A stretch of DNA of 64,000 nucleotides from Victivallaceae bacterium. GTDB lineage: Bacteria; Verrucomicrobiota; Lentisphaeria; Victivallales; Victivallaceae. Positions 1 to 8,996 of this stretch are shown one piece after another; position 1 is the stretch's first letter; every line of letters begins with the position of its first letter. Where the stretch lies: the NCBI GenBank assembly GCA_028709805.1, contig JAQUTL010000010.1, forward strand, positions 17,284-81,283. Direction: 5' to 3'. The notes under the pieces were generated by a model. That model did no database searches, was not told the DNA's origin, and saw only the letters and a program-made list of their open reading frames with translations. Both the position numbers and the translations under genes were made by a program.

Positions 1-1
1 G

Positions 2-511
2 ATTCTTATCATTACCGCGCACTCGGAACGGCAAAGCCGCCTTGCGTCGAATGTAATATTCAATGGCGCGACAGACTTTATTTTGAAACCATTGGAAACA
101 GAGGGAGAACATACGTTGGAAACATCAATTGCCAGATTTGTCGGCATAGGTGATCAAATAATAACGGGAAACGAGGAACAGGAAGACTGGCTCTCCCGTA
201 CCCCGAAGGGCGGGATGATGTCGTGGAAAACAATTGCCAAGGACGGACATGTCCGCGAATATCTTCTTGGTGCCAGCTCCATGCGGTGCAGCCTACTTGA
301 CTGCATCTTTTTCCTCCATAAGAAAAGTCCTGTTATTTGCCATCAGGACATTATGGATAAAGTCGGATGGAAATCTAAAGCTTATTATGCGAAAGAGGGC
401 GGGGCTCCTCGCGGACCGTTGAAAGGACATGTCGCGGCTTTAAGGAAAATGCTTGGTATGAATATCGCGTATATTGAGCATGGAATCAAGGTAACCAGAC
501 CGGAGGATTGA
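2..511 (+). CDS. Response regulator, C-terminal part (gene enters from left edge)
   Basis: The frame is open from base 2, before the TTG the ORF track uses as its start. The extra residues read ILIITAHSERQS...GATDFILKP, the end of a CheY-like receiver domain: beta4 with its Thr, then the conserved Lys-Pro before helix alpha5. The phosphoacceptor Asp lies outside the window. After a linker, about the last 75 residues (SLLDCIFFLHKKSP... to HGIKVTRPED) look like a winged-helix DNA-binding output domain, with a wing-like end resembling OmpR-type regulators. The role would be transcriptional control by a histidine kinase not visible here. The stop lies one base before the start of the exonuclease gene, so the two are probably co-transcribed. 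The receiver call is firm; the output-domain family is tentative. Confidence 0.8.
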   Translation: MLIITAHSERQSRLASNVIFNGATDFILKPLETEGEHTLETSIARFVGIGDQIITGNEEQEDWLSRTPKGGMMSWKTIAKDGHVREYLLGASSMRCSLLDCIFFLHKKSPVICHQDIMDKVGWKSKAYYAKEGGAPRGPLKGHVAALRKMLGMNIAYIEHGIKVTRPED

Positions 512-512
512 C

Positions 513-1073
513 ATGGAAATTTTTGCAGCCGTAGACATAGAAACAACAGGACTGGATGTCGGACGGCATGAAATCCTTGATATTGCAATCGTGCCGCTGA
601 ATTCAGATTTCACTATTGACGTGGGGATGCCGGATTTCTCGGCGCGTATCCGTGCCGAGCATCCGGAGACGGCGGAATTACAGGCGTTGCAGGTCAACGG
701 GCTGAATCCGCAGGAAGGGATAAGCCGGGAAGAAACCGCCGCCGATTTCCGGCAATGGCTTGTCGATTGCAGTATCGAAAAAATCATTCCCGTCGCCCAC
801 AATCTCGAATTCGATATGAAGTTCATCCGACGGACGTTTCCGATGGAGTCCAAGGTCTTTTCTCATCACGGACGGGACAGCATGCGGCTGGCACTCGCGG
901 TCAACGACATTGTTCGCCGGGAGAGCGGCGAGGACAATTTTCCAAGCGTATCCCTGCGGGTTTTGAAAGACGCCCTGAATGTCGCCGGTGAGGTGACGCA
1001 TCATGCCGTCGAAGATGCCAAGGATGCCGCGACCGTCTATCGCCGGTTGACAGAAATGTTGACACAGGCATAA
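513..1073 (+). CDS. DnaQ-like 3'-5' exonuclease (DEDDh type)
   Basis: A 186-residue protein with the three exonuclease motifs in order: Exo I AAVDIETTGLD near residue 5, Exo II HNLEFDMKFI near residue 95, and Exo III HHAVEDAKDA near residue 165, with the His of the DEDDh class. The fold is that of DNA polymerase III epsilon and RNase T relatives, which remove nucleotides from 3' ends using two metal ions. It is a free-standing exonuclease domain: there is no polymerase-binding tail, GIY-YIG or BRCT domain. It follows the response-regulator gene after one base, so the pair is probably one operon. That is an uncommon pairing for a replicative proofreader and fits an accessory repair or RNA-processing enzyme better. 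The substrate is unknown. Confidence 0.85.
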   Translation: MEIFAAVDIETTGLDVGRHEILDIAIVPLNSDFTIDVGMPDFSARIRAEHPETAELQALQVNGLNPQEGISREETAADFRQWLVDCSIEKIIPVAHNLEFDMKFIRRTFPMESKVFSHHGRDSMRLALAVNDIVRRESGEDNFPSVSLRVLKDALNVAGEVTHHAVEDAKDAATVYRRLTEMLTQA

Positions 1074-1393
1074 CCCGTAAAAAGTGCCGAAAACAGGGGT
1101 GCGGAAGTCTGAATTTCTATACGGTGTATGCCGCCCATTTTTCCGTTTTCAAGCTAAAAAAAGCGGAGATTGTTTATCGCAAAGACCTCGTAGATGTTGT
1201 CGAAATTGCAAAATAACCGCGACCTAACGCGTGATTTTTTGCAATTCCGACTTTGAGCGTGGAGGTCTCCGACCTCTTCAGAACGGAGAATTTGGGCGGA
1301 TTAGCAACGGAAGTGTCGGGCGTACCCGCTCCGTTCGTTTTCTCCTGTAGTCATAAATCAGGCGCTTTGAGGGTGATTTTGTCCCCGAAAACG
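1074..1393. other. Intergenic stretch, no gene recognised
   Basis: About 320 bases between the exonuclease gene and the tRNA-His terminator. The ORF at 1253-1501 runs through the tRNA-His gene and is spurious. No RNA motif or repeat is recognised here. Confidence 0.5.
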
Positions 1394-1420
1394 AAAAAGC
1401 CGTTCAGAGGTGTGAACGGC
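1394..1420 (-). terminator. Rho-independent terminator of tRNA-His
   Basis: On the minus strand an 8-bp perfect stem, GCCGTTCA / TGAACGGC with a 6-base loop, is followed at once by TTTTT. It lies about 15 bases beyond the CCA end of tRNA-His. Confidence 0.75.
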
Positions 1421-1435
1421 GATGAATCTGTAAAA

Positions 1436-1513
1436 TGGGGTGGTAAACGGGACTCGAACCCGCGACCTCCTGGGCCACAACCAGGCGCTCTAACCAACTG
1501 AGCTACAACCACC
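1436..1513 (-). tRNA. tRNA-His (GUG), CCA encoded
   Basis: The reverse strand folds as a full cloverleaf. It starts with the extra G(-1) diagnostic of tRNA-His, has GCTCAGTTGGTTAGAGC as D arm, anticodon loop TTGTGGC with GTG on a CCTGG/CCAGG stem, a TTCGAGT T loop, and an encoded CCA. G(-1) faces C73. By my count the acceptor stem has a U-U opposition at 6:67 and a G-U pair at 7:66, which is a little weak. An upstream promoter and a downstream terminator make it a single-gene transcript. Confidence 0.95.
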
Positions 1514-1529
1514 ATTTTTATGTCTTTTT

Positions 1530-1557
1530 AATCTATACCGACTTTCGGAAAAATCAA
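1530..1557 (-). promoter_or_regulatory. Sigma70-type promoter of tRNA-His
   Basis: On the minus strand TTGATT and TAGATT are separated by 16 bases. The -10 box ends about 16 bases before the first base of tRNA-His. Confidence 0.5.
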
Positions 1558-1605
1558 GCCGGCATTGCGTCTTTTATCGATTTTTATGGCTTACCCACAC
1601 CCATC

Positions 1606-2430
1606 ATAGAGTATGTTCAAGCTAATACTTAAAAAAGGTGGTAAGTGTGCTATATTGAGCATATGGAACTCAATCAAGCACAATACGAGAAAATAATGAA
1701 GTATTTGCCGCGGCAGCGAGGCAATGTAAGCATGACGAATCTCCAGTTGGTGAATGCGCTTTTGTATGTTCCTGAAAACGGCGGCAAGTGGAGAGCGTTG
1801 CCGCAGATTTATGGAAACTGGCACACAATTTATATGCGCATGAACCGCTGGAGTAAAAATGGCGTTCTGCAACGTTTTTTTGGGAGGATTGCAGCAGGAT
1901 GATATTATCTGTATACGCATGGAAGCGATATGTTTGGATAGCACAAGCATAAAGGTACATCCAGATGGCACCGGGGCTTTAAAAAAGTGGAAAGCAGAGG
2001 ATTGGGCGTTCGCGCGGTGGACTTACAACAAAAATTCATATGGTCACCGCATCTGACCGTGCGGCTGTTTCGTTCTCGCTCTCGGCGGGAAATATCGGCG
2101 ATGGGCCGGAAGGTCGAAAATTGTTGATTTTTACAGCCGCAAATGCCGCACACAAATTCGTTTTAATGGATCGGGCCTATGAGGGTGATGCAACCAGAAA
2201 CACCGCAGTTGAATTGGGTTACATCCCGGTTGTCCCGCCAAAGAGGAATCGGAAAGAGACCTGGGAATATTATCAAATTCTGTATAAGCGAAGAAATGAA
2301 GTTGAGCGTTTTTTCTTGAGAATAAAGAGGTTTCGTAAGATATTTACGCGTTATGACAAGCTGGATATCGTTTTTGCAGGGTTTATATTATTTGCAATGA
2401 TAATTGACGCGTTAGTGTGAACAGTCTATA
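1606..2430 (+). mobile_element. IS5-family insertion sequence (IS427/ISL2-like group), probably inactive
   Basis: An element of about 825 bases around a split DDE transposase. Imperfect ends can be paired: left ATAGAGTATGTTCAAGCTAA (from 1606) and, read from the right end on the other strand, ATAGACTGTTCACACTAA (2413-2430). TA dinucleotides flank both ends and could be the target duplication, but this is weak. It sits between tRNA-His and tRNA-Leu. Size, two-frame organisation and protein matches fit the IS5 family. The exact ends are tentative. Confidence 0.7.
1645..2420 (+). pseudogene. IS5-type transposase, frameshifted in two homopolymer runs
   Basis: Three open segments join into one transposase. 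Segment 1 (1645-1902) has the DUF4096-type N-terminus (LVNALLYVPENGGKWRALP). Segment 2 carries the first catalytic Asp (ICLDSTSIKVHPDGTGALK). Segment 3 has KSGKQRIGRSRGGLTTKIHMV, the second Asp (VLMDRAYEGD) and the Glu with its R-rich context (YKRRNEVERFFLRIKRF). The frame changes at a run of seven T (1875-1881) and again at a run of six A (1981-1986). Many IS5 members use one programmed -1 frameshift between orfA and orfB. Here two changes are needed, each +1 (or -2), so the copy is probably dead, although slippage cannot be excluded. Confidence 0.8.
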
Positions 2431-2602
2431 GGACAGACGTGAAAAATGATATATGATCCGGATTGAGCCGGAGCTATGCGGATGTTTTTCAGCCGCTGAT
2501 TCGCGCGGCCGACAATCTGTCCAGATTGGATAAAAAGGTGTTGCACCGCCATAAGCAAAAGCGCCGACATGGCCGGATTTCCGTTTTTTGTGCCTTGACA
2601 AG

Positions 2603-2631
2603 TTGCTTTTATAACAGAAACGTGATATAGT
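2603..2631 (+). promoter_or_regulatory. Promoter of tRNA-Leu
   Basis: TTGCTT and TATAGT separated by 17 bases; the -10 box ends 8 bases before the first base of the tRNA, so transcription would start close to its 5' end. An alternative TTGACA just upstream (2595-2600) is wrongly spaced. Confidence 0.5.
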
Positions 2632-2639
2632 GATATAAA

Positions 2640-2716
2640 GCCCGGCTGGCGAAATGGCACACGCAACAAACTTAAAATTTGTACCTCTGCGGGTTCGAAT
2701 CCCGCGCCGGGTACCA
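2640..2716 (+). tRNA. tRNA-Leu (UAA) with a short, class I-like variable loop
   Basis: Acceptor stem GCCCGGC/GCCGGGT with A73 and encoded CCA; a 3-bp D stem GCG/CGC with GG in the loop; anticodon stem ACAAA/TTTGT with loop CTTAAAA (anticodon TAA, reads UUA); T arm GCGGG TTCGAAT CCCGC. The acceptor stem, including the G1-U72 pair, closely matches E. coli tRNA-Leu(UAA). Between anticodon and T stems there are only about six bases (ACCTCT), where bacterial tRNA-Leu normally carries a long variable arm. The total is 74 bases before CCA instead of about 85. All other stems are intact and a promoter is present, so it looks expressed. Confidence 0.85.
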
Positions 2717-3513
2717 CCCTGTTTTCCCGTCCTTCCGCTTCGGCAAACCGCCTGATCGCGATCCGTAATGGCAAAGCGCCGCGCGATTTACCGGACACGC
2801 CGAGTTGCGTCTGCCCCGGCTCCCACAGATCATCACCCTACTGCAACTAATGTTAGTTAGCCCATTGGAAAAGCATTTTTTCAATATTTCTACCGGTGCC
2901 AGACGCCTAATCCTGATTTTTCGCTTGCAATTCCGTGATTTTGCGGCAAATTACATATATGGCGGCATCGGGTCTTCTGCAATTCAGGTGCTGTTGCGCC
3001 GTTTGATTTCCGGCGTGTCTCAACGAATGGCGATGTTATTGAAGCGGTCGGGAAGCCGGAGCGCACGGTATTATTTGAACCGTATCCGGGAAAATCGCGT
3101 TCCGGCGCAACATCAGGCGGCCGTTGCTGTTGATTGAGCGACCCTCCGCTCGAAGCGTCGCAGTGCATTCGACGGTATTTGTATTTGAATGTGGTAAAAC
3201 TTTGGCGGCTTTCGCGGCGAAAAATGGGGACGCGACGGATGGCCACAATAAATTACGGGGAACGGCTCGCATGGAATACGGGGCAGCGGAGAGAACGGCC
3301 GAGTTTGGCATGAACGGGAAATTCTTCTGTCAAGTTGAAATATGGCGCTTTGCCGTTGTGTGCCAAGCGCATAAGTGCGGACTTCCGAAATCACTTTTTT
3401 CCACGCCAGTTTCACCTGCGTCGCCGCAAATTGTCTCATATGAACCATCATGGCAATTCCGCTTCAGAAACACGATTCCCGTAAAAATTTTTGGTGTCCC
3501 TTTTGCCTCCCGA
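2717..3513. other. About 800 bases without a recognisable gene
   Basis: Lies between tRNA-Leu and the transporter operon. The ORF track has overlapping frames on both strands here, but none has a recognisable domain, plausible composition or ribosome binding site. The ORF at 2672-2884 is antisense to the tRNA. The lack of any conserved frame suggests decayed or non-coding DNA. Confidence 0.5.
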
Positions 3514-3544
3514 CAAGATATGAGAAAAACGTGTCAAGATATGA
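3514..3544. repeat. 10-bp direct repeat CAAGATATGA, 21 bases apart, before the transporter operon
   Basis: CAAGATATGA occurs at 3514-3523 and again at 3535-3544. The start-to-start distance of 21 bases is about two helical turns, so both copies would face the same side of the DNA. The second copy ends 13 bases before the transporter start codon. This spacing suggests a binding site for a regulator such as an OmpR-type protein; no regulator gene is adjacent. Confidence 0.45.
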
Positions 3545-3557
3545 CCGGCAGGGGAAT

Positions 3558-6500
3558 ATGACAAATTATAAGAAAAAAGTGACGGCCGTTCTGCTTGCAA
3601 TGTTTTTTTGCGGCTGTATTGCCGCGATGTTGACGGGACGGTGCGGCGCGAAGTCGGACCCGGCGCCGAAAATCTCAACCGCCCAAGACCTGAACAACCC
3701 GCGGTTTGTGATCGGCGGCGAGACCGGAACCGTGTCTTTGCGCGAAGCCAGGGCAAAACTGCCGAATGCGACGTTTCGGGAATACACGAACCCCGGCGAT
3801 ATTTATACCGCGCTTGCGGCCGGCAAAGTCAACGCAATGGCCTATGACCGCCCGCCGCTGGAGTACGCCGCGCAGAAACGGGAGGATTTTGTCGTTCTGC
3901 CGGACGAACTGGCGGTGGGGCATATTGCGGTGGGAGCATCGCTCAAAAACACGGCTCTGATCGCGCAGGTCAATGAATTTATTCACCGCTATCGCGCCGA
4001 CGGCACTTATGACGACATGTATAACCGCTGGATTAAAACAAAAAATACGCGGATGCCGGAGATGCCGTCGCCTGATCCATCGCTCGAAACAATTGTGATC
4101 GGCATTGGTGACCTCAACGCGCCGATGGGTTTTCTGGACGAAAACGGGGAAGCGACCGGGTTTGATGTTGAATTTTCTTTGCGGCTTGCGGAATTTCTGA
4201 ACCGCAAATGCGAATTCAAAACAATGAATTACGAAGCGCTCTTCCCCGCATGCACCGGCGGAAAGATCGATTTGGCCGTTGCCCAGATGGACGCTACGCC
4301 GGAGCGGGAAGAGACGATGCTTTTCTCCGATCGCTACATCGACTCGCCCGTGGTGCTGATGATCCGCCGGGCGGATTACGACGGAGAACCGGCGAACGTC
4401 TCGCTCGAAACGCTGAACCGGCCCGGAGTCAGGATCGGCGTGCCGCAGGGCGCGGCGGCGATGACGGTCGGAGAGCGGACGTTCAACCGGGCGGAGATAC
4501 AGTATTTCAATTCACTGACGGATGGCTACAACGCCGTCCGCCACCGGAAACTCGACGCATTTGTCTTCGACCGCCACAATATGAACTATGTGGTGAAAAA
4601 CAATCCCGACCTGACGCTGCTCCCATACGATATCGCCAAAGAACATATTGTGATCGGATTCCCCCAAAAACACGGCGACCTGTGCAGTAAAGTCAACGAA
4701 TTCATCCGTCAATACCGTTCGGACGGCACGTATCAGGACATGTATGAACGCTGGTGTAATACCGCGTCTCCGCCGCCGATGCCGGAAATTCCGGCGCCGA
4801 CAAATCCGGCGGTAAAATACCGGGTCGGCACCGAGGGGCTGAACGAGCCGATGAATTTCTACGGCGCGGACGGTAAAATAACCGGATTCGACATCGAGTT
4901 CATCCGGCGGCTGGCGTTGTTTCTGAATGCGGAAATCGAAATCTCAGCCATGAATTACGACGCGCTGATCCCGGCCGCCGAAAGCGGAAAGATCGACATG
5001 CTGATCGCCAATCTGAACGGAACGCCGGAACGCCGCGAAAAAATGCTGCTGTCCGACGATTACGTCGACACCACGATCGCCGTAATGGTCCACGCCGACG
5101 ACGCTTCCGGCCGAAAGGATGACGGAATACACTCCCTGCGCGACCTGAAGGGCAAAAAGACGGCCTCGCTTACCGGAAGCGGTTTTCAGGAATTGACCGA
5201 ACCGCTGCAGCCGGGAATCGAATATTTGTTCTTCAATGACAACAATTCATCGGTTCAGGCGCTGCGCTCCGGCAAAGTCGATGCGGCACTGCTCGACGAA
5301 CCCATGGCCCGCATGTGGGCGGCGCGCTACCCGGAAGAGCTGCGTTTTGTCTGCATTTACGCCGATGATCATTACGGATTTGCTTTCAAAAAAGGCTCAC
5401 CTCTGACAGAGAAAGCCAGCGAGTTTATCCGCATGTTGAAAAAATCCGGAGAACTCCAAAAACTGACAGAAAAATGGTGCGACTCCTCCGATCCGAACCG
5501 CAAACTGGAAACGTGGACCCACCGCAGAGATTACACCGGAACGGCGGGAACGTTCCGCTTCGCCTCCGATCCGACGCAGGAGCCGATGTGCTGTTTCGTC
5601 AACAACCGCTATGTCGGACTGGACACGGAGGTTATGAACCGGATTGCCTACGAATTGAATATGAAATTTGAATTTATTCCCATGAATTTCGGCTCTCTGA
5701 TTGAAGCGGTCAATGCCGGCAAGGCGGATGCGGTCGGCGGCGCCATGTCCATCACCGACGCCCGCCGGGAAAAGGTAGATTTTGCGGACTCTTACTATGA
5801 CGGCGGATTGTCCATCCTTGCGCGACGGGAAAAGGAAAACCGGCGGACGGAAATTTCCGAGTTTTCACAGCTGGCCGGCCGCAGGTTCGGCATCCTCAGC
5901 GGAACGACTTTTGATTCGCTGACCCTGAAATATATACCACAGGCCATACCGGTGTATTTCAATATGTTCAACGACTTGGTCATTGCGCTGGAGACTGAGA
6001 AAATCGACGCGTTTATGATGGAGGAACCCCAGTCGCGCATTCTGTTGCGTCAACGCCCGAATCTGACCATCCTGAAGAAAAAGATCGCCGATAATGACTA
6101 CGGATTCTTCTTCTCCAAAGAGTCCCGCCAATTGCGCGACGCATTCTCAAACGAAATCAAACGGATGAGAACGGACGGCACGCTGAAGAAGCTGGAGAAT
6201 AAATGGTTTTCCGGCGACGAGGCGGCCCATATCATGCCGACTCCGCGACCCGGAACCAAAGGAACGCTCAATTTTGTCACAATTCCCCAGCTGGAACCGT
6301 TCTCCTTTATGCGCAACGGACAGATCGTCGGCTTCGACATCGAAGTCGCCGTGCTGGCGGCGGAAAACCTCGGCTACACAATTCAGTTCATTCCGATGGA
6401 ATTCAGCGGATTTATCGAAGCGGTTTCCTCCGGCAAGGCCGATATGGGCGGCGGCTGCATCACGATCACCGAAGAACGCAAACAGCTCGTTCTGTTTACC

Positions 6501-7292
6501 GAGGCGGATTACAACGGCGGCATCGTGGTGATCGTGCGCGGTGAGACCGGAGGCGATACGCCGGGATTCCGCGACCGGCTCGCCAATGCCGGTAAAGAGC
6601 TTTCCGCGAGTTTCGACCGCACCTTTGTCCGCGAAGACCGCTGGAAGCTGATTCTGCAGGGACTGAAGGTGACCGTGCTGATAACGGTTCTTGCGGCGCT
6701 GTTCGGAACGGTTCTGGCGTTTCCGGTCTGTTTCATGCGGCGCTCGAAGCGGCGGCTCTGGCGCTGGCTGGGCGGAGCCTATGTTTCGCTGATGCAGGGG
6801 ACGCCGATCCTGGTTATCCTGATGATCCTTTATTACATTATTTTCGCCAAAGTCGATATTGAAGCGGTGCTGGTGGCGGTGATCGGATTCGGACTCAACT
6901 TCGCAGCCTACGCCGGCGAAATGCTCCGAACCGGAATCGCCGCCGTTCCGAAAGGCCAGACCGAGGCGGCGCTGGCGCTGGGCTTCTCCCAACTCCAGAC
7001 CTTCGTCAAAGTGGTCCTGCCGCAGGCGCTGCGCCAGATACTGCCGGTCTACCGTGGAGAGTTCATCAACATGCTGAAGACGACCTCGATCGTCGGCTAT
7101 ATCGCCATTCAGGACCTGACCAAGATGAGCGACATCATCCGAAGCCGCACATACGAGGCGTTTTTCCCGCTGATCGCAACGGCGGCGATTTATTTCGCCG
7201 CGGCATGGCTGCTGGCGACGGGGCTTTCGCTGATCGAATACCGGCTTGATCCGAACAGCCGGAGAAAATTCCGGAAAGGAGACGCGCGATGA
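3558..7292 (+). CDS. Giant amino-acid ABC importer: tandem SBP_bac_3 domains fused to a permease
   Basis: The start is moved from the ORF-track ATG to ATG 3558, preceded by CAGGGGAAT and beginning a signal or anchor sequence ([17 protein letters not shown]). Of 1244 residues, about 40-165 are only the second lobe of a family-3 solute-binding domain. Residues 174-400, 418-640 and 662-882 are three complete binding domains with the usual GFDIE motif and ending in DGT...W. Residues 901-997 are only a first lobe. Residues 1027-1235 form a multi-spanning permease with the EAA loop ([21 protein letters not shown]). Family-3 SBPs bind polar amino acids and the permease is of the His/Glu/Gln type, so it should import amino acids or similar compounds. 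The stop overlaps the ATPase start (ATGA). Confidence 0.9.
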   Translation: MTNYKKKVTAVLLAMFFCGCIAAMLTGRCGAKSDPAPKISTAQDLNNPRFVIGGETGTVSLREARAKLPNATFREYTNPGDIYTALAAGKVNAMAYDRPPLEYAAQKREDFVVLPDELAVGHIAVGASLKNTALIAQVNEFIHRYRADGTYDDMYNRWIKTKNTRMPEMPSPDPSLETIVIGIGDLNAPMGFLDENGEATGFDVEFSLRLAEFLNRKCEFKTMNYEALFPACTGGKIDLAVAQMDATPEREETMLFSDRYIDSPVVLMIRRADYDGEPANVSLETLNRPGVRIGVPQGAAAMTVGERTFNRAEIQYFNSLTDGYNAVRHRKLDAFVFDRHNMNYVVKNNPDLTLLPYDIAKEHIVIGFPQKHGDLCSKVNEFIRQYRSDGTYQDMYERWCNTASPPPMPEIPAPTNPAVKYRVGTEGLNEPMNFYGADGKITGFDIEFIRRLALFLNAEIEISAMNYDALIPAAESGKIDMLIANLNGTPERREKMLLSDDYVDTTIAVMVHADDASGRKDDGIHSLRDLKGKKTASLTGSGFQELTEPLQPGIEYLFFNDNNSSVQALRSGKVDAALLDEPMARMWAARYPEELRFVCIYADDHYGFAFKKGSPLTEKASEFIRMLKKSGELQKLTEKWCDSSDPNRKLETWTHRRDYTGTAGTFRFASDPTQEPMCCFVNNRYVGLDTEVMNRIAYELNMKFEFIPMNFGSLIEAVNAGKADAVGGAMSITDARREKVDFADSYYDGGLSILARREKENRRTEISEFSQLAGRRFGILSGTTFDSLTLKYIPQAIPVYFNMFNDLVIALETEKIDAFMMEEPQSRILLRQRPNLTILKKKIADNDYGFFFSKESRQLRDAFSNEIKRMRTDGTLKKLENKWFSGDEAAHIMPTPRPGTKGTLNFVTIPQLEPFSFMRNGQIVGFDIEVAVLAAENLGYTIQFIPMEFSGFIEAVSSGKADMGGGCITITEERKQLVLFTEADYNGGIVVIVRGETGGDTPGFRDRLANAGKELSASFDRTFVREDRWKLILQGLKVTVLITVLAALFGTVLAFPVCFMRRSKRRLWRWLGGAYVSLMQGTPILVILMILYYIIFAKVDIEAVLVAVIGFGLNFAAYAGEMLRTGIAAVPKGQTEAALALGFSQLQTFVKVVLPQALRQILPVYRGEFINMLKTTSIVGYIAIQDLTKMSDIIRSRTYEAFFPLIATAAIYFAAAWLLATGLSLIEYRLDPNSRRKFRKGDAR

Positions 7293-8377
7293 TTCAAGTC
7301 CGGCATCTTTATAAGGAATTTGACGGCACTGCGGTGCTGAATGATGTGAATGCGGAAATCCAGAAAGGGGAGATCATCTCCGTCATCGGTCCGTCCGGCA
7401 CGGGAAAGAGTACATTTTTGCGCTGTTTGAATCTGCTGGAACGGCCGACCGGCGGTAAAATACAAGTCGACGGCGTGGATATTCTTGCACCGGGGGCGGA
7501 CGTCTCAAAATTGCGGATGAAGATGGGCATGGTGTTCCAGCAGTTCAACCTCTTTCCGCATCTGACCGTCATCGAAAATATCATGCTGGCGCCCCGGTCG
7601 CTGCTGAAGCAGTCGCCGGCCGACGCCCGCAAACGGGCCCGTGAACTGCTTGAGCTGGTCGGACTGATCAACAAGGAGAACGCGCTTCCCGGCGAACTGT
7701 CCGGCGGGCAGCAGCAGCGCGTTGCCATTGCCCGCGCGCTGGCAATGAATCCGGAGATCATTCTCTTTGATGAACCGACCTCGGCGCTCGACCCCACAAT
7801 GGTCAACGAAGTGCTGTCGGTGATCCGCAATCTGGCAAAAACCGGCATCACCATGGTAATCGTCACCCATGAAATGCGTTTCGCCCGCGACGTTTCCACC
7901 CGCGTGTTTTATATGGATGAAGGCGTCATTTACGAAGCGGGAACGCCGGCCGGGATCTTTGACGCGCCGAAGCGGGCGAAAACCGCCGCGTTCATTCATC
8001 AGCAGGGGCTGTTCGTCTCCGAACTGGCAAAAAAGGAATTCGACCTCTATCACTTCCAAGCCGAAGTGGAACTTTTTGCCGAACGCTGCCGTCTGCCGGC
8101 CAGACAGCTGCACTATCTGCAACTTCTGAGCGAAGAGTTGCTGATGAACATTCTGTTTCCGCGCACCGGGCGCATCCGGGTTGAAATCGGCATTTCCGAG
8201 GAAACCGGCAAGGTGGATTTTCACGCGATATGGTCCGGCAACCCGGAGAATCCGCTGGATGCGGACGACGAACCCGGAGAAATGGCCCGGATAATCATCC
8301 GGAAACGCTGTTCGGAGATAGACTTCTTCATCAACAGCGAAAAGCTCAACGAACTGCACCTCGAAATGCAACAGTAG
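7289..8377 (+). CDS. Amino-acid ABC transporter ATPase with degenerate HATPase-like C-terminal domain
   Basis: Residues 1-240 are a GlnQ/HisP-type ATPase with Walker [11 protein letters not shown] loop [10 protein letters not shown], signature LSGGQQQR, Walker [13 protein letters not shown] and switch His in VTHEM. It powers the fused importer just upstream, whose stop codon it overlaps. About 115 extra residues (247-362) are not part of normal GlnQ proteins. They resemble a GHKL/anti-sigma-kinase fold: [13 protein letters not shown] matches the N box of the RsbW-like protein three genes downstream (AADEIFTNIAAYG), and the following strands align by eye. The ATP-binding G1 and G2 boxes are not evident ([10 protein letters not shown] in place of a DxGxG-like motif, no GGLG). 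A non-catalytic signalling or docking domain is inferred. Confidence 0.9.
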   Translation: MIQVRHLYKEFDGTAVLNDVNAEIQKGEIISVIGPSGTGKSTFLRCLNLLERPTGGKIQVDGVDILAPGADVSKLRMKMGMVFQQFNLFPHLTVIENIMLAPRSLLKQSPADARKRARELLELVGLINKENALPGELSGGQQQRVAIARALAMNPEIILFDEPTSALDPTMVNEVLSVIRNLAKTGITMVIVTHEMRFARDVSTRVFYMDEGVIYEAGTPAGIFDAPKRAKTAAFIHQQGLFVSELAKKEFDLYHFQAEVELFAERCRLPARQLHYLQLLSEELLMNILFPRTGRIRVEIGISEETGKVDFHAIWSGNPENPLDADDEPGEMARIIIRKRCSEIDFFINSEKLNELHLEMQQ

Positions 8378-8392
8378 ACGGGAACCCCGGTT

Positions 8393-8653
8393 ATGTACAA
8401 GACCCCAAAAATACGTCACTTTTCCCAAGCGGTGCTGACCGGTCTGACCCGGGGCGCCACCGACGCGTTCATACACAACCCGATGGCTTATGAAGACCGG
8501 TTCGACCGCAAATACCGGAAACTTCAGGCACTGCTTGAAATGAATCTGAAAACCGGCTTCTCCCGTTTGAACCCCATATACAGTGTTTTTGACGGGATGG
8601 AATCACATTGTTATATGATGCGTCCGCAGGACGCGCCGCCGAACGCCATATAA
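8393..8653 (+). CDS. Small protein of unknown function in the transporter/partner-switch operon
   Basis: An 86-residue ORF beginning MYKTPKIRHFSQAV, 15 bases after the ATPase stop and 33 bases before the STAS gene. It is same-strand, has a composition like its neighbours and is rich in Tyr, Met and basic residues. It has no signal peptide, membrane segment or recognised domain. The ribosome binding site is weak. The place in a tightly packed operon is the main argument that it is real. It may be an adaptor or regulator of the module, but nothing in the sequence shows this. Confidence 0.5.
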   Translation: MYKTPKIRHFSQAVLTGLTRGATDAFIHNPMAYEDRFDRKYRKLQALLEMNLKTGFSRLNPIYSVFDGMESHCYMMRPQDAPPNAI

Positions 8654-8686
8654 AATAGACATTTACAATATATAAAAGGGGAAATA

Positions 8687-8983
8687 ATGAAAATTACAAT
8701 GAATCAGGAGACAAATAAACTAACCGTTTCCATTGAAGGAAGCATTGACACCGTGACCGCGCCGGAGCTTGAAAAAGAGCTGGCGGCGAATTGGAACGGC
8801 GTCACCAAACTGTTTTTGGACTTCAAGGCCGTGGACTACATTTCCAGCGCCGGGCTGCGTGTGATGATGGCGGCCGAACAGCACATGGAGGCGGTCGGCT
8901 CCATGACGATCATGAACGTCAATGACGACGTAAAAGAGGTCTTTGAAATGACCGGGTTTGACGAACTTCTCAACTTTGAATAA
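8687..8983 (+). CDS. STAS-domain anti-sigma factor antagonist (RsbV/SpoIIAA-like)
   Basis: A 98-residue single STAS domain with the phosphorylation loop DYISSAGLRVMMAAE, the Ser-Ser-Ala-Gly-Leu-Arg motif in which one Ser is phosphorylated in RsbV/SpoIIAA. AAGGGGAAATA precedes the ATG. In the known logic, the unphosphorylated antagonist binds the kinase/anti-sigma protein and releases its target; the kinase inactivates it by phosphorylation and a PP2C phosphatase restores it. Both partners follow directly, so the gene belongs to a complete partner-switching cassette. No sigma factor is encoded in the window, so the output could be another protein, perhaps the transporter. Confidence 0.92.
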   Translation: MKITMNQETNKLTVSIEGSIDTVTAPELEKELAANWNGVTKLFLDFKAVDYISSAGLRVMMAAEQHMEAVGSMTIMNVNDDVKEVFEMTGFDELLNFE

Positions 8984-8996
8984 AAAGGTGCGACAC

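Noticed and set aside
1253-1501. 82-residue ORF ending in RDSNPRPPGPQPGALTN
   Set aside because: Its end is translated from the tRNA-His gene; such peptides are a common annotation artefact.
2461-2600. Short open frame (SYADVFQPLIRAADNLSRLDKK...) between IS5 and tRNA-Leu
   Set aside because: It looks protein-like, but has no start codon and no recognisable family; it may be a fragment of a gene cut by the IS, which cannot be shown here.
2672-2884. 70-residue minus-strand ORF
   Set aside because: Antisense to tRNA-Leu and without a domain.
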